64,000 nucleotides of DNA from a virus. The stretch is taken from positions 21,023-85,022 of the IMG/VR virus record IMGVR_UViG_3300036771_000101; one strand, written 5' to 3'. Shown here in pieces: positions 28,433 through 36,568 of the stretch (its first letter is position 1; every line of letters starts with the position of its first letter). A program made the translations under genes and the position numbers. The notes under the pieces are model-generated. The model saw only the letters and a program-made list of their open reading frames with translations, was not told the origin of the DNA and searched no databases.

Positions 28433-28938
28433 CCATCCAAGACGATGCTCGGGCCATCCTCATCGACAGGTTCGCCAATGCTGGGGTGACTTTCACTGAT
28501 GAGGTTCTCGACGCGGTTCTGCTCAACATCCCTACGGATGGCCTGATCACGGCCGCTGCAGCCCGCGTGAGGTGGGAATGGTGGGATGGGGTATCGCCGG
28601 TCAACGGGGTTCCTGCCCAACGGGTGTTGCAGCAGTTCGAGATTCCTGATCGGGCGTTGCTGGTGTATGTAGACGACCAGCTGTTGTACTTCCAGCCTCA
28701 CGATCCGTCGGAGGACGGGATGGTGCCTCTTACGTCAGCGTCGGATGCCGTAGCAACGGCGTTTGCTGACACCGTTGTGCAGAGCCTTGCGCTTGAGGCG
28801 TTCACGGCCTTGGCCGGTATCCAGTTGCAGCAGGTAGCCGATCAGCAGGCAGCGCGAACTGGTGTGACACCGACGCCTGCTGATCAGTCCCCCGCTGCTG
28901 TGAGGCGACGTAGAACTACTTCGGCCTCGGGAGGTTGA
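28423..28938 (+). CDS. Hypothetical minor tail protein
   Basis: 171 residues (MAVTIQDDARAILIDRFANA) from GTG 28423, or MTIQDD from GTG 28429, which overlaps the previous TGA. Helical N-terminus, then YVDDQLLYFQPHDPSEDGM and an Ala/Gln-rich helix, ending in a basic RRRRTTSASGG tail. No family recognised. Neighbours are small fibre genes. Confidence 0.6.
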   Translation: MAVTIQDDARAILIDRFANAGVTFTDEVLDAVLLNIPTDGLITAAAARVRWEWWDGVSPVNGVPAQRVLQQFEIPDRALLVYVDDQLLYFQPHDPSEDGMVPLTSASDAVATAFADTVVQSLALEAFTALAGIQLQQVADQQAARTGVTPTPADQSPAAVRRRRTTSASGG

Positions 28939-28939
28939 C

Positions 28940-29332
28940 ATGGGCGTTGGGGTTGTCCTCGCCAACTCGGTTCTCACCTACATCCTGAAAAGTGGCAGCA
29001 TTTCGTGCTACGTGTCGCTGCACACGGATGAGCCGCAGCCGTTGATCGCGACACCGGATCTGCATGAGGTGACCGGTTCGGCGTATGCACGGGAGCCGCT
29101 TACTGGAACGGACTGGGCAGCGGCGGCTGATGGGATGATCGAGACGGATAACGCGGTGACGTTCCCACCCGCCGGGGCGTCTTGGGGAACTGTGACGCAT
29201 GTCGGGATCTACGACGCTTTGACTAGCGGGAATCTGCTGTGGTGGGGGCCGCTTGCTACACCGAGAGCGGTGAGCTCTGGCGACACGATCAGTTTCCCGG
29301 TGGGGAACCTGTCGGGGCGGGTGCCTCAGTGA
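28940..29332 (+). CDS. Small tail fibre family protein (copy 2)
   Basis: 130 residues with the family signature: VSLHTDEPQPL, GSAYAREPL, ASWGTVTHVGIYDALTSGN LLWWGPL and SSGDTISFPVGNLSG. It differs from copy 1 mainly in the helix at its start. Its TGA overlaps the GTG of copy 3 (GTGA). Probable structural subunit at the tail tip. Confidence 0.7.
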   Translation: MGVGVVLANSVLTYILKSGSISCYVSLHTDEPQPLIATPDLHEVTGSAYAREPLTGTDWAAAADGMIETDNAVTFPPAGASWGTVTHVGIYDALTSGNLLWWGPLATPRAVSSGDTISFPVGNLSGRVPQ

Positions 29333-29712
29333 GCGACAATCTCAGCGACTACCTGGAGAACGCTCTCCTCAACGCTGTGTTGCGAGCGACGAGCTACACG
29401 TCCCCCACGACTGTTTATCTGGCGCTGTTCACGACTCCAACATCGGACGCTGCACCAGGCACCGAGGTTTCTGGAGGAAGCTACGCTCGGCAGGCAGTGA
29501 CGTTCGCTGCTCCAAGCGGGGGTCTCGCCTCGAACTCTGGGGTTATCACGTTCAGCAACATGCCCGCCTGCACGATCACGCATTCGGCGATCATGGACGC
29601 TCTCACTGGCGGGAACATGCTGTTCCAGGGATCGTTGCCTTCGGCGCGAACGTTGGCCGTGGCTGATTCGGTGACGTTCGCGGTCGGTTCGATCACGGCG
29701 ACTTTGGCGTAG
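29329..29712 (+). CDS. Small tail fibre family protein (copy 3)
   Basis: 127 residues. GTG 29329 overlaps the stop of copy 2 and gives MSDNLSDYLENALLNAVLRA; upstream in-frame sequence is only shadow. Family marks: VYLALFTTP, GTEVSGGSYARQAVTF, ITHSAIMDALTGGNMLFQG and ADSVTFAVGSITATLA. Closest in style to copy 1. Ends TAG. Confidence 0.75.
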   Translation: MSDNLSDYLENALLNAVLRATSYTSPTTVYLALFTTPTSDAAPGTEVSGGSYARQAVTFAAPSGGLASNSGVITFSNMPACTITHSAIMDALTGGNMLFQGSLPSARTLAVADSVTFAVGSITATLA

Positions 29713-29720
29713 GAGGCAGA

Positions 29721-30128
29721 GTGGGGAGCGCATCTGATACCTACGAGAACAACCTCCTGAATGCCATCCTGGGTGCAGGCTTCACCAAGGACGCCACCGT
29801 GTATGTGGCGCTCTGCACGTCCGCTCCGACGGACTCGGCGCTCGGAACGGAACCGAGTGGGAACGGCTATGCCAGAGCAGTCGTCCCGAACAACGCAACG
29901 AACTGGCCCACTGCTGCAGGGGGGCAGAAGAGCAATGGTGCGGCGATCGCGTTTCCTATGGCGACGGGAAGCTGGGGCACGGTGACGCACTGGATGCTGA
30001 TGAACCATGCGACAGCTACAGCAGCGTCGAACATGATTGCCTGGGGAGTGCTTGGTTCGTCGTTGGCGGTGGCGAACTTTGACGTGCCGCAGTTCGGGAT
30101 TAACGCGCTTGTGCTGACAATGGACTGA
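29721..30128 (+). CDS. Small tail fibre family protein (copy 4)
   Basis: 135 residues from GTG 29721 (MGSASDTYENNLLNAILGAG). Keeps VYVALCTSAPTDS, GNGYARAVV, GSWGTVTHWMLMNHATA and a final NFDVPQFGINALVL, so it is the most diverged of the four tail copies. GAGGCAG upstream is a modest ribosome site. The tandem of copies 2-4 points to local duplication. Confidence 0.7.
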   Translation: MGSASDTYENNLLNAILGAGFTKDATVYVALCTSAPTDSALGTEPSGNGYARAVVPNNATNWPTAAGGQKSNGAAIAFPMATGSWGTVTHWMLMNHATATAASNMIAWGVLGSSLAVANFDVPQFGINALVLTMD

Positions 30129-30129
30129 G

Positions 30130-32865
30130 ATGCCGACCTACACGATCTATGCCGATTCGACTTCTGGCTGGATGTACCAGACGGGGGCGAATCCCGGCGC
30201 GAGCCCGATCTACTGCGGTTACGACACGACGCCGAATTTTTATCAGCTTGGGCTCGCATTCGATACGTCGAGCGTGGTGGGGACCGTTACTTCGGTGACG
30301 CTTTCACTTCGAGGCACCAACAACAGCTTGTCGACGGTGTTGGCGTTCGAGGCTCGACTGTACGACTGGGGCTCAACGCTTACGACAGCTGATTGGCAGT
30401 CAGGCAGCGCATTCGGTGCTCTTCCGCTTCTGGCGACGTTCGGTTCAGGGTCGGTTTCTTTCAGTACGCTGGATGCTTGGTCTAGTCAGAGCGCGTTTTT
30501 GACGAGCATCAACCAGTCTGGATTCACTCGCATGGTCGTTTCAACCGCTGCTCAGCGGTTGGGGACACAATCAGGGGTCAGCTACATCGGGTTCTACCCA
30601 CCGGCGAATGGTGCAGGGTACGCTCCGCAGCTTGTCATCACGACGACGGTCTCCGTGACCAGATCGATCACGGGCCAAGCCGACATGGCGATGTCAACGT
30701 CGGGGACAGCCGCTACGACGTACGTCGCCTTCTCTGGGGACAGTGGGTACAGCGCTTACTCGCGTCGTGTTTCCGGTTCGGTGTGGGAAGAAATCGCCGT
30801 TCCGATGCCTTCCGGTGGGCGTTGGGAGCTCGGAGTGGGGGCGGTAGGAGGGAAGCTCTACGCTTTGGGTGGCTGGAGTGTTGGCAATGCGTTCATCTCA
30901 GGGAAGCTGGTCGAAGCGTACGACCCAACGCTGAACGTGTGGACAGCCAAAGCGAACCTGCCAGAGGCGCGCACTGGCGGTGGCGTAGCAGTTGTCGGGT
31001 CCTATCTGTACTACGTCGGTGGGTATCAGCCGGTCAGCAATAACCCGCACACGAATCTGTGGCGATACGACCCTGCGGCGAACACCTGGGCAACGCTGGC
31101 GGCGATCACGCCTGCACCGGCCAACTATCTGACCGTCGCCATCGGTGATCCGGTGCACAACAAGCTGTACTGCTGCGAGAACGAATCCACCACGCTTTAC
31201 ATCTACGACATTGCAACGGACGCGTGGTCGACGGCGACGAAACCGACGATGCTCATCCCGATGGGTACGTGGCACTCCAATGGGAAGGCGTACTTCTTCA
31301 CTCTGGTCGCTTGGACTTCCGCTCCGAACTCTCTGTATGAGTACGATCCGGTGGCAGCAACGTTCACAGCGAAGGCCACCGATCCCAATCGCTATGCCTG
31401 CGCCATGTTCTCCTTCGATGGTCAGGTATGGGTGGCTGGGGGCTTCACGGTCACCGGTCCCGATCTGTCGCAGGCTGTTCATTCGTTTGATCCGGCGACG
31501 AACACGTGGACCGTCCGAGACGACTTGACTCGCCCTCGTACATCCTTCAATGGGGATGTACTCGATGGACATCCGGTTGTGGCTGGCGGCTTCACCCCAA
31601 GCGCGCCGTACCCGACTTACGCTATCAGTTCAGCCGAACGGTACGCCCTGCCGCAGGATTCCAGCTGCGAGTTCGAGCTCGACCTTGATCCGTTCTACCC
31701 GATGAAACTCATGAAGGGCACGTTCGACTTCGAACTCGACGTCGATGGCGATACGCGGATCGATCCGCAGCGAATGAACCCTGGGTTCGTGCACATCGGG
31801 CACCGACCGGTTGGGTATCGAGATCGCACCTACTTCCACGTCGTGGCGAGCAGCGATCTGCCGCTCCCAGCCGCCGATGCTTCTGACATCTGGGTTGATG
31901 GCGGGACGCAGGACCGAGCGCCGGTCTGGCTTGACGAGTTCGCCTACACCACGAGCGCTGATGGACGCTACTTGTACATCATCTCGGGCTACTGGTGGGG
32001 CAACTCCTACACGTGGGAGCAGTGGTGGTCGAACCGCCTGTACCGCTGGGACGCTCACGATCTCACGTGGACGGAAATGGCGCATCTCCCGGGTTACGTC
32101 GGTTCGGAAGGCTGCGTCGGCGGTCGGATCGGCGACAAGATCTACGTGTTGATGGCCGACACCGGAGACGACGACGTGCAACCGTTCGGGGTTGGCGGTG
32201 ACGCTCCCGACCCGGAATGGCTGGGTGGTGGCACAGATCAGCTGCAATCGATGTGGGTGTACGACATCACGGGGGATTCGTGGTCACGAGGAACCCAGCC
32301 GCCGTTTGCTCAGGACTACGGAGGTTGCGCGGTTCTCGACGGGAAGCTCTACGCCGCGCCGCAGTGGGATGGGGTGATTCCCGGTGAGTCTCCGGCGTTC
32401 TACGTCTACGACCCGGTAGCTGACACGTGGACGCAGCTAGCTGATCTGATCGATCAGATAGACGACACGCCTGCGATGTGGGGTGCAGACGGAAAGATCT
32501 GGCTGGTCAGCCGGATCTGGAACGTCTGGAACGTCATCGTCTGGTCTTACGATCCGGGAACTGACGCGTGGACTGATGAAACAGCGAACTTCCCTGGGGC
32601 GACAGACGTGCTGCCGGGGTATGCACCGGCGGTGCTGATCGTTTCCCCAACGGTCGTTCGGCTTGTCGGTGGCGGCGGGGGGAGCGGTCCTTTGGCTGAT
32701 GATCGAACGACTCTTGAGATCGACGTTGTCGCCAAGACAGTGACAGATCTGAACATTCACATGTTGTTCGGGGATAGCTACTTCGGGGGCACCTACTACA
32801 ACGGCAAGATGTTCGTCGTGGTGGCTGACGACGACTCGAACTCAACCAACGTGGAGACGGACTAG
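30130..32865 (+). CDS. Double Kelch-propeller tail protein
   Basis: 911 residues. Residues 1-175 form a jelly-roll-like domain (LGLAFDTSSVVGTVTSVTLS). Residues about 215-510 are Kelch repeats: GGKLYALGG, VEAYDPTLNVWTAKANLPEA, GSYLYYVGGY, YDIATDAWST, FDPATNTWTV. After a linker with acidic strands (FELDLDPFYP, FDFELDVDGD), a second set runs about 590-890: LYRWDAHDLTWTEM, GDKIYVLM, YVYDPVADTWTQL, WSYDPGTDAWTDE. Probably a receptor-binding protein; last gene of the tail block. Confidence 0.8.
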   Translation: MPTYTIYADSTSGWMYQTGANPGASPIYCGYDTTPNFYQLGLAFDTSSVVGTVTSVTLSLRGTNNSLSTVLAFEARLYDWGSTLTTADWQSGSAFGALPLLATFGSGSVSFSTLDAWSSQSAFLTSINQSGFTRMVVSTAAQRLGTQSGVSYIGFYPPANGAGYAPQLVITTTVSVTRSITGQADMAMSTSGTAATTYVAFSGDSGYSAYSRRVSGSVWEEIAVPMPSGGRWELGVGAVGGKLYALGGWSVGNAFISGKLVEAYDPTLNVWTAKANLPEARTGGGVAVVGSYLYYVGGYQPVSNNPHTNLWRYDPAANTWATLAAITPAPANYLTVAIGDPVHNKLYCCENESTTLYIYDIATDAWSTATKPTMLIPMGTWHSNGKAYFFTLVAWTSAPNSLYEYDPVAATFTAKATDPNRYACAMFSFDGQVWVAGGFTVTGPDLSQAVHSFDPATNTWTVRDDLTRPRTSFNGDVLDGHPVVAGGFTPSAPYPTYAISSAERYALPQDSSCEFELDLDPFYPMKLMKGTFDFELDVDGDTRIDPQRMNPGFVHIGHRPVGYRDRTYFHVVASSDLPLPAADASDIWVDGGTQDRAPVWLDEFAYTTSADGRYLYIISGYWWGNSYTWEQWWSNRLYRWDAHDLTWTEMAHLPGYVGSEGCVGGRIGDKIYVLMADTGDDDVQPFGVGGDAPDPEWLGGGTDQLQSMWVYDITGDSWSRGTQPPFAQDYGGCAVLDGKLYAAPQWDGVIPGESPAFYVYDPVADTWTQLADLIDQIDDTPAMWGADGKIWLVSRIWNVWNVIVWSYDPGTDAWTDETANFPGATDVLPGYAPAVLIVSPTVVRLVGGGGGSGPLADDRTTLEIDVVAKTVTDLNIHMLFGDSYFGGTYYNGKMFVVVADDDSNSTNVETD

Positions 32866-32873
32866 GCGGGCGG

Positions 32874-32900
32874 GGAGCTCTGGCTGGGGATCAGAGCTCC
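32874..32900. terminator. Bidirectional hairpin closing the tail block
   Basis: GGAGCTCTG (32874-32882) pairs with CAGAGCTCC (32892-32900); outer bases GCGGGC and GCCCGC can extend it. It lies between the Kelch gene ending at 32865 and the converging minus-strand gene ending at 32920, so it can serve both. No T-run. Confidence 0.7.
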
Positions 32901-32919
32901 ACCAGCCCGCGCTTGAAGT

Positions 32920-33129
32920 CTACTGGGGCAGCCCCAGCTGTTTTGAGAGGGCAGTCATGTCGTCTAGTTCCTTGGCGATGTTGACGACGGCCACGTTGGC
33001 TTTCCGTAGGAGATCGACGCGGTGGAAGAGGCTGGGTTGACGCATGGCGCGTTCTACGACCGTGGCGTGCCATCGGTCGATGGCGACTCTGATGATGGCG
33101 ACTTCTTCCGGGTCAGGATCAGGTTTCAT
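32920..33129 (-). CDS. Small hypothetical protein
   Basis: 69 residues (MKPDPDPEEVAIIRVAIDRW), helical and amphipathic throughout. Its start overlaps the previous stop by 11 bases. Last gene of a leftward operon of small proteins that starts at 35793. No family recognised. Confidence 0.6.
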   Translation of the reverse strand: MKPDPDPEEVAIIRVAIDRWHATVVERAMRQPSLFHRVDLLRKANVAVVNIAKELDDMTALSKQLGLPQ

Positions 33130-33301
33130 CGAGGTCGATCTCGGTGGGTCCGGAGAGCACGAACTGGAACTTGCATTTGTGGTCGTCTCCTTCGCCGTGT
33201 CCTCTGCACACGGCGAAGGAGACCCGGTCGGCGATGAGCTCGGCGTCGGCGCGGCTGATCGCTTCGAACGTGACGTGCAGGTCGAACCAGGGCCGCGCCA
33301 T
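33119..33301 (-). CDS. Small hypothetical protein
   Basis: 60 residues starting MARPWFDLHVTFEAISRADA at ATG 33299-33301, which overlaps the upstream stop. A longer frame to 33388 is upstream shadow. Alternating hydrophobic residues (HVTFEAI, CKFQFVLSG) suggest a small alpha/beta fold. Confidence 0.6.
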   Translation of the reverse strand: MARPWFDLHVTFEAISRADAELIADRVSFAVCRGHGEGDDHKCKFQFVLSGPTEIDLDET

Positions 33302-33480
33302 CAGACCTCTTCTTCGACCTTCCGGAAGGCGGGGGTGGTGACGATCTGGTGAGTGTGGCCTTTCTCGGTGTAGTCGTGGGCGTGCCACACCTCAGAGAAC
33401 ATGGGGAGGTCGGCGCCGTCGAGAGTGAGCCGGTGATAGTGGTAGTTGGGATCCTCGGTGAGATCAGTTGCTCTCGCCAT
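33301..33480 (-). CDS. Small hypothetical protein
   Basis: 59 residues starting MARATDLTEDPNYHYHRLTL, with ATG at 33478-33480 overlapping the upstream TGA. It contains HAHDYTEKGHTHQIVT, an unusually His-rich stretch that may bind metal. Function unknown. Confidence 0.6.
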   Translation of the reverse strand: MARATDLTEDPNYHYHRLTLDGADLPMFSEVWHAHDYTEKGHTHQIVTTPAFRKVEEEV

Positions 33481-33710
33481 CAGCCTTCTCTTCGCAGATC
33501 GGCCATGGGTTTCCGGTCCCCGTGGGCGCGGGCGGTGACGGCCACGCTGAGGTTGACGAGGAACCATCCGAGATCTTCGGCTTGTTCGGGAGTGAGGTGG
33601 GTGACTGTGTCGCCGATAGCGACACGGATATCCACCTTCTCCGGAACCGACACGACCATTTCGGGATGGCCTCCGATCCCCCGAGTCTTGAACTTCGGAT
33701 CCGACTTCAC
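33480..33710 (-). CDS. Small hypothetical protein
   Basis: 76 residues (MKSDPKFKTRGIGGHPEMVV), with ITHLTPEQAEDLGWFLVNL-like helix typical of small actinophage proteins in which a strand pair precedes LTPxQAxxLxxxL. Overlaps both neighbours by 1-4 bases, marking a tight operon. Confidence 0.6.
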   Translation of the reverse strand: MKSDPKFKTRGIGGHPEMVVSVPEKVDIRVAIGDTVTHLTPEQAEDLGWFLVNLSVAVTARAHGDRKPMADLRREG

Positions 33711-34132
33711 GAAGTTTCCTGATCGGCCTGCAGCAACTCCGCTACTCGTTGTTTGATCTCCGGTATGTCGCTGGAGATACCGAGCGGTATGCCGTACTTG
33801 AGTTTTGCCTTGACAGTGGTGGCTGTCTGCTGAGCGATCGTTTCGAAGAAGGTGTCGTCATCTTCGGCTTCGTCGTAGAAGTCGCCCCACTGTTCCGGGT
33901 CTGTCGCCGTGGCGTCGCTGACGACGTGGATGGCGGGGTAGCCGCCGTGCATGTCGGCTTCAGTGTCGAACCAGGCGGCGACACGGCTGTTGCAAGGGCC
34001 GTACCAGCCCGTTTCGATATCGCCCTCTAACCAGGCGTTGGCGGCGTCGGCGTCCGCGAATGGACCGATGATGTCGGGTTCCAGGACGCCATTCTTCTCT
34101 TCGGTCCCGATGAGAATGACGTACGCGCTCAT
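33707..34132 (-). CDS. Hypothetical acidic protein
   Basis: 141 residues, acidic (MSAYVILIGTEEKNGVLEPD, DEAEDDDTFFETIAQQ). Pattern of a small alpha/beta protein with AAWFDTEADMHGGYPAIHVV in the middle. No catalytic motif. Its TGA lies within the start of the following gene. A role in host takeover is conceivable but unsupported. Confidence 0.6.
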   Translation of the reverse strand: MSAYVILIGTEEKNGVLEPDIIGPFADADAANAWLEGDIETGWYGPCNSRVAAWFDTEADMHGGYPAIHVVSDATATDPEQWGDFYDEAEDDDTFFETIAQQTATTVKAKLKYGIPLGISSDIPEIKQRVAELLQADQETS

Positions 34133-34428
34133 CAGTTCAGTCCATTCCGATGGGTGATGAACTCGGACTTAGCGAAACGGTACTCGGAGATTACGGCGAC
34201 AGACGCCTGCTCGGCGGTCTGGTTGAACACGATCGGTTCGCCGTCGACCCACAGGTCGTAGCCGTCAACGGCGTAGACGACTTCGGTGGGGCCGTACGAC
34301 TGGGACGGCTGGTGGTAGGCGGTCAGCACGGGCATGTCGCGTTCGATCGTCACGCAGTTACACTGCGCGGCGACCACGATCTTGGCGACAGCAGCGAGAC
34401 CGGCGATCTGCTCTTCAGCGGTACGCAT
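34132..34428 (-). CDS. Small hypothetical protein
   Basis: 98 residues starting MRTAEEQIAGLAAVAKIVVA at ATG 34426-34428, with GAAAGGA upstream; a longer frame to 34485 would run into the terminator hairpin. Contains VVYAVDGYDLWVDGEPIVF. No family recognised. Confidence 0.6.
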   Translation of the reverse strand: MRTAEEQIAGLAAVAKIVVAAQCNCVTIERDMPVLTAYHQPSQSYGPTEVVYAVDGYDLWVDGEPIVFNQTAEQASVAVISEYRFAKSEFITHRNGLN

Positions 34429-34452
34429 CCTGATCCTTTCAGGCAGAGGGTA

Positions 34453-34487
34453 AAGTGGGGCTGGAGATCTGACCTCCAGCCCCACTT
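34453..34487 (-). terminator. Terminator hairpin between two leftward genes
   Basis: A perfect 14-bp stem (34453-34466 with 34474-34487, core GTGGGGCTGGAG) and a 7-base loop. Read leftwards it is followed by TTTA. It separates the gene ending at 34495 from the one starting at 34428, so downstream genes probably receive reduced read-through. Confidence 0.8.
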
Positions 34488-34494
34488 GTAGCTG

Positions 34495-34920
34495 TTAGGG
34501 ACGGTTGGCGATACGGTCCAGACGGTCAGCCATCTGACCGAGGTCGTAGGCGATGTCGTCCAGAGTCACGTCGGGGACTCCACCGCTACCGAGCTTGATG
34601 GCGGCGGAGGCCACGATGTTGCGGAGGCGACGGACGCCCTTGATGATGGGCTTCAGCCGGGTTCTCCGGTAACCGTGGATCTCAGCAGCCGTGGTAGCCA
34701 GGTAGTAGATGCCGTTCCGGCAGGTGACGAGGTCACCCCGGTCACGCGCTTCGGCGAGACCGGCGTTGATGCTGACGGAACCGTATCCCGTCAGTTCCTC
34801 GAACTCGCGCATCGTCTTCGGACCAGGCGAAGCTGTTCTGACACGCCCACCGTAAGATGCGACGGTGCCCCCTTCGAGGCAGGTCACGATCCGGTCGGCC
34901 ATGCGGGTCTTCCAACTCAT
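34495..34920 (-). CDS. Putative winged-helix DNA-binding protein
   Basis: 141 residues. The stretch EFEELTGYGSVSINAGLAEARDRGDLVTCRNGIYYLA has the shape of a winged helix: a helix-turn-helix followed by a beta wing. A basic helix follows (RRTRLKPIIKGVRRLRN), then an amphipathic end. Second gene of the leftward operon from the 35855 promoter, where early regulators are expected. Function inferred from shape only. Confidence 0.55.
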   Translation of the reverse strand: MSWKTRMADRIVTCLEGGTVASYGGRVRTASPGPKTMREFEELTGYGSVSINAGLAEARDRGDLVTCRNGIYYLATTAAEIHGYRRTRLKPIIKGVRRLRNIVASAAIKLGSGGVPDVTLDDIAYDLGQMADRLDRIANRP

Positions 34921-34923
34921 GAG

Positions 34924-35793
34924 TTACACACCCCCTTCCCGCAACATGTCCTCGAAGGCGTCGGCGAAGCTGCCGCCTTCGGACCAGGACCGGACGAACC
35001 CGAGCTTCTGCTCGATCCGGTCGACGGTGGTGAGAATCTCGGCCTTGTTGCGGTTGGTGGCCGCGACGCGAGAGAGGAGCTCGATGGCTTCGTTGATCTT
35101 GTCCTCGGCCTGGTCGAGACGAACGGCGGCGGTGTTGAGCTCGTCAGCTTCGACCAGCCCCGGTGCCGCGTCGCGCTCCCGCTCCTCGCGGTCGTAACGG
35201 TCGTTGCGGCCCACGACGCCGTAGGCGGCGGAGATACCCTTCCGCATCGGCTCGTTTTCCACGAGACCGCGGGCGACGTTGGGGTCACCGGCGATGTCGG
35301 GGTCCTTCGAGTACTCCAGGAAATCGGCCCGCTTCTCCTCCGCGGTCATGAGCTTGCGGCTGGGGCGGCGAGCGGGAGCTTTCCCGACGAAGGCCCGGAT
35401 GTCGTTGACGACGAGGGTGCGCTTGTGCTGCTTCTTCAGCTGGGTCCACACGGCGAGGCGTTCGTTCTCCTCGGTGTGCTGAACGAGCTCCTTGCAGAAG
35501 CTGTAGCTCTCGGGGAGCTCCATGATCTGGTCGCGGAGCTTGGCGGGGAGTCCGCCGACGGTGATGCGCCGCTCGGCGAGCTCGTCGGTGGGGAGCCCCG
35601 CTTCCTGGGCCAGCGCGTGAACGAGCCGCTGGGCCTCTCCGGGGTCGGTGTCCATCGGGATCTCCGCCAGGGCGATCTGCCCCTGGAACTTGCTGTTGTC
35701 GGAGACCACCTTCTTCGAGCGCTTGATGACGCCCTGGAGTTGCCCCAGCGCGACTACCCGCTGGGCGTGGGTTTTCGGGACGACGTACTGCAC
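34924..35793 (-). CDS. Early protein, possible DNA-binding regulator
   Basis: 289 residues from GTG 35793 (GAAAGGAGC upstream). Begins MQYVVPKTHAQRVVALGQLQ. The middle has IMELPESYSFCKELVQHTEE and LKKQHKRTLVVNDIRAFVGK, a helical block that recalls ParB/KorB-like or DUF6192 proteins without clear motifs. The C-terminus is a coiled coil (LDQAEDKINEAIELLSRVAA). First gene behind a near-consensus promoter, so expressed early and strongly. Confidence 0.55.
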   Translation of the reverse strand: MQYVVPKTHAQRVVALGQLQGVIKRSKKVVSDNSKFQGQIALAEIPMDTDPGEAQRLVHALAQEAGLPTDELAERRITVGGLPAKLRDQIMELPESYSFCKELVQHTEENERLAVWTQLKKQHKRTLVVNDIRAFVGKAPARRPSRKLMTAEEKRADFLEYSKDPDIAGDPNVARGLVENEPMRKGISAAYGVVGRNDRYDREERERDAAPGLVEADELNTAAVRLDQAEDKINEAIELLSRVAATNRNKAEILTTVDRIEQKLGFVRSWSEGGSFADAFEDMLREGGV

Positions 35794-35826
35794 GATGCTC
35801 CTTTCGGTTCTGGTCGGTCGAAGGCC

Positions 35827-35855
35827 ACTCTACGAACGACCACCGAGGGTGTCAA
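35827..35855 (-). promoter_or_regulatory. Leftward sigma70-type promoter
   Basis: On the minus strand TTGACA (35850-35855), a 17-base spacer and TAGAGT (35827-35832). It lies 34 bases before the GTG of the 35793 gene and drives the small leftward operon. Its -10 box is identical to that of the divergent promoter at 35930-35958. Confidence 0.85.
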
Positions 35856-35929
35856 GAGGGACCCTTGAGGGGGGACAGTTTTGTGGCGAAAAGTGCCTTC
35901 TGTACACGCAAGACTTCACTTTGTGACTC

Positions 35930-35958
35930 TTGCATAGCCTCACAAGGATCCTTAGAGT
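35930..35958 (+). promoter_or_regulatory. Rightward sigma70-type promoter
   Basis: TTGCAT (35930-35935), a 17-base spacer and TAGAGT (35953-35958), 48 bases before ATG 36007. The roughly 75 bases between the two divergent promoters are comparatively AT-rich and are a natural place for an operator. Confidence 0.75.
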
Positions 35959-36006
35959 GGCACTCAACGATGATTCGAAAAACATCTTTTGAAAACGAGG
36001 CTCAGA

Positions 36007-36504
36007 ATGTTCTCCTACAACGAACGTCTTTCTGACGACGGACGAACGCTGCTCATCGACGTGCAGATTCCACTGGAGATGAGACCAACGTGGAGATCTG
36101 TCGTAACGGCCTTCCTCCAGTCCGATCGCGAACTCGACTACCGCATCGCAGTAGTGAGGCAGACCTATCTGTCCTGGGTGGCGGAGGACGAGCCCCTCGC
36201 GCAGGAGCTCGTGGAGAACATCACAACATCTTCCCGGCGGGCGCTGTGGCTTTTGGCGCGCCGGGCTGACACCTGGGTGCAGATGGATGATCTTGTGCGG
36301 GAGATGGGTCTGTCGTCGCAGGCGGCGTTGTCGGGGGCGTTGTCGTGGCCGTCCCGGCATGCTCGGAGGCTTGGTCGGAAGCACCCGGTAACGCGGCAGC
36401 GAGAGCGGGTGATGATGAAGGGAGAGGTGGCGGTTCTATTCCTCCCGGCGTTGGAGAGGGTGCTTGATAGACAAGAGCTCCCGGCTCTGGGACCTGTCCC
36501 TTGA
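36007..36504 (+). CDS. Possible regulator, winged-helix-like
   Basis: 165 residues starting MFSYNERLSDDGRTLLIDVQ at ATG 36007, with CGAGG 6 bases upstream (a TTG at 35989 has no site). The second half, MDDLVREMGLSSQAALSGALSWPSRHARRLGRKHP, resembles the corresponding part of the next gene product (SGVAGAWAWPGRHAKELG), so the two are paralogues sharing a probable winged-helix domain. First gene behind the rightward promoter. Confidence 0.6.
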   Translation: MFSYNERLSDDGRTLLIDVQIPLEMRPTWRSVVTAFLQSDRELDYRIAVVRQTYLSWVAEDEPLAQELVENITTSSRRALWLLARRADTWVQMDDLVREMGLSSQAALSGALSWPSRHARRLGRKHPVTRQRERVMMKGEVAVLFLPALERVLDRQELPALGPVP

Positions 36505-36529
36505 CATACCTCTGAGATAGGTCCAGACT
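36501..36529 (+). promoter_or_regulatory. Promoter with overlapping operator-like palindrome
   Basis: TTGACA (36501-36506), a 17-base spacer and CAGACT (36524-36529). Inside the spacer is an imperfect palindrome, ACCTCTGAGATAGGT (36508-36522). A related TGACATAGG follows at about 36536. The -10 is weak, so activity may depend on a regulator; the palindrome is the obvious candidate site. Confidence 0.5.
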
Positions 36530-36568
36530 GGGTACTGACATAGGTTGCCCTCTGCCACGAGGAGGATC

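Noticed and set aside
34675-35868. 397-codon + frame opposite the 34924-35793 gene
   Set aside because: Antisense shadow; it would also cover the leftward promoter at 35827-35855.
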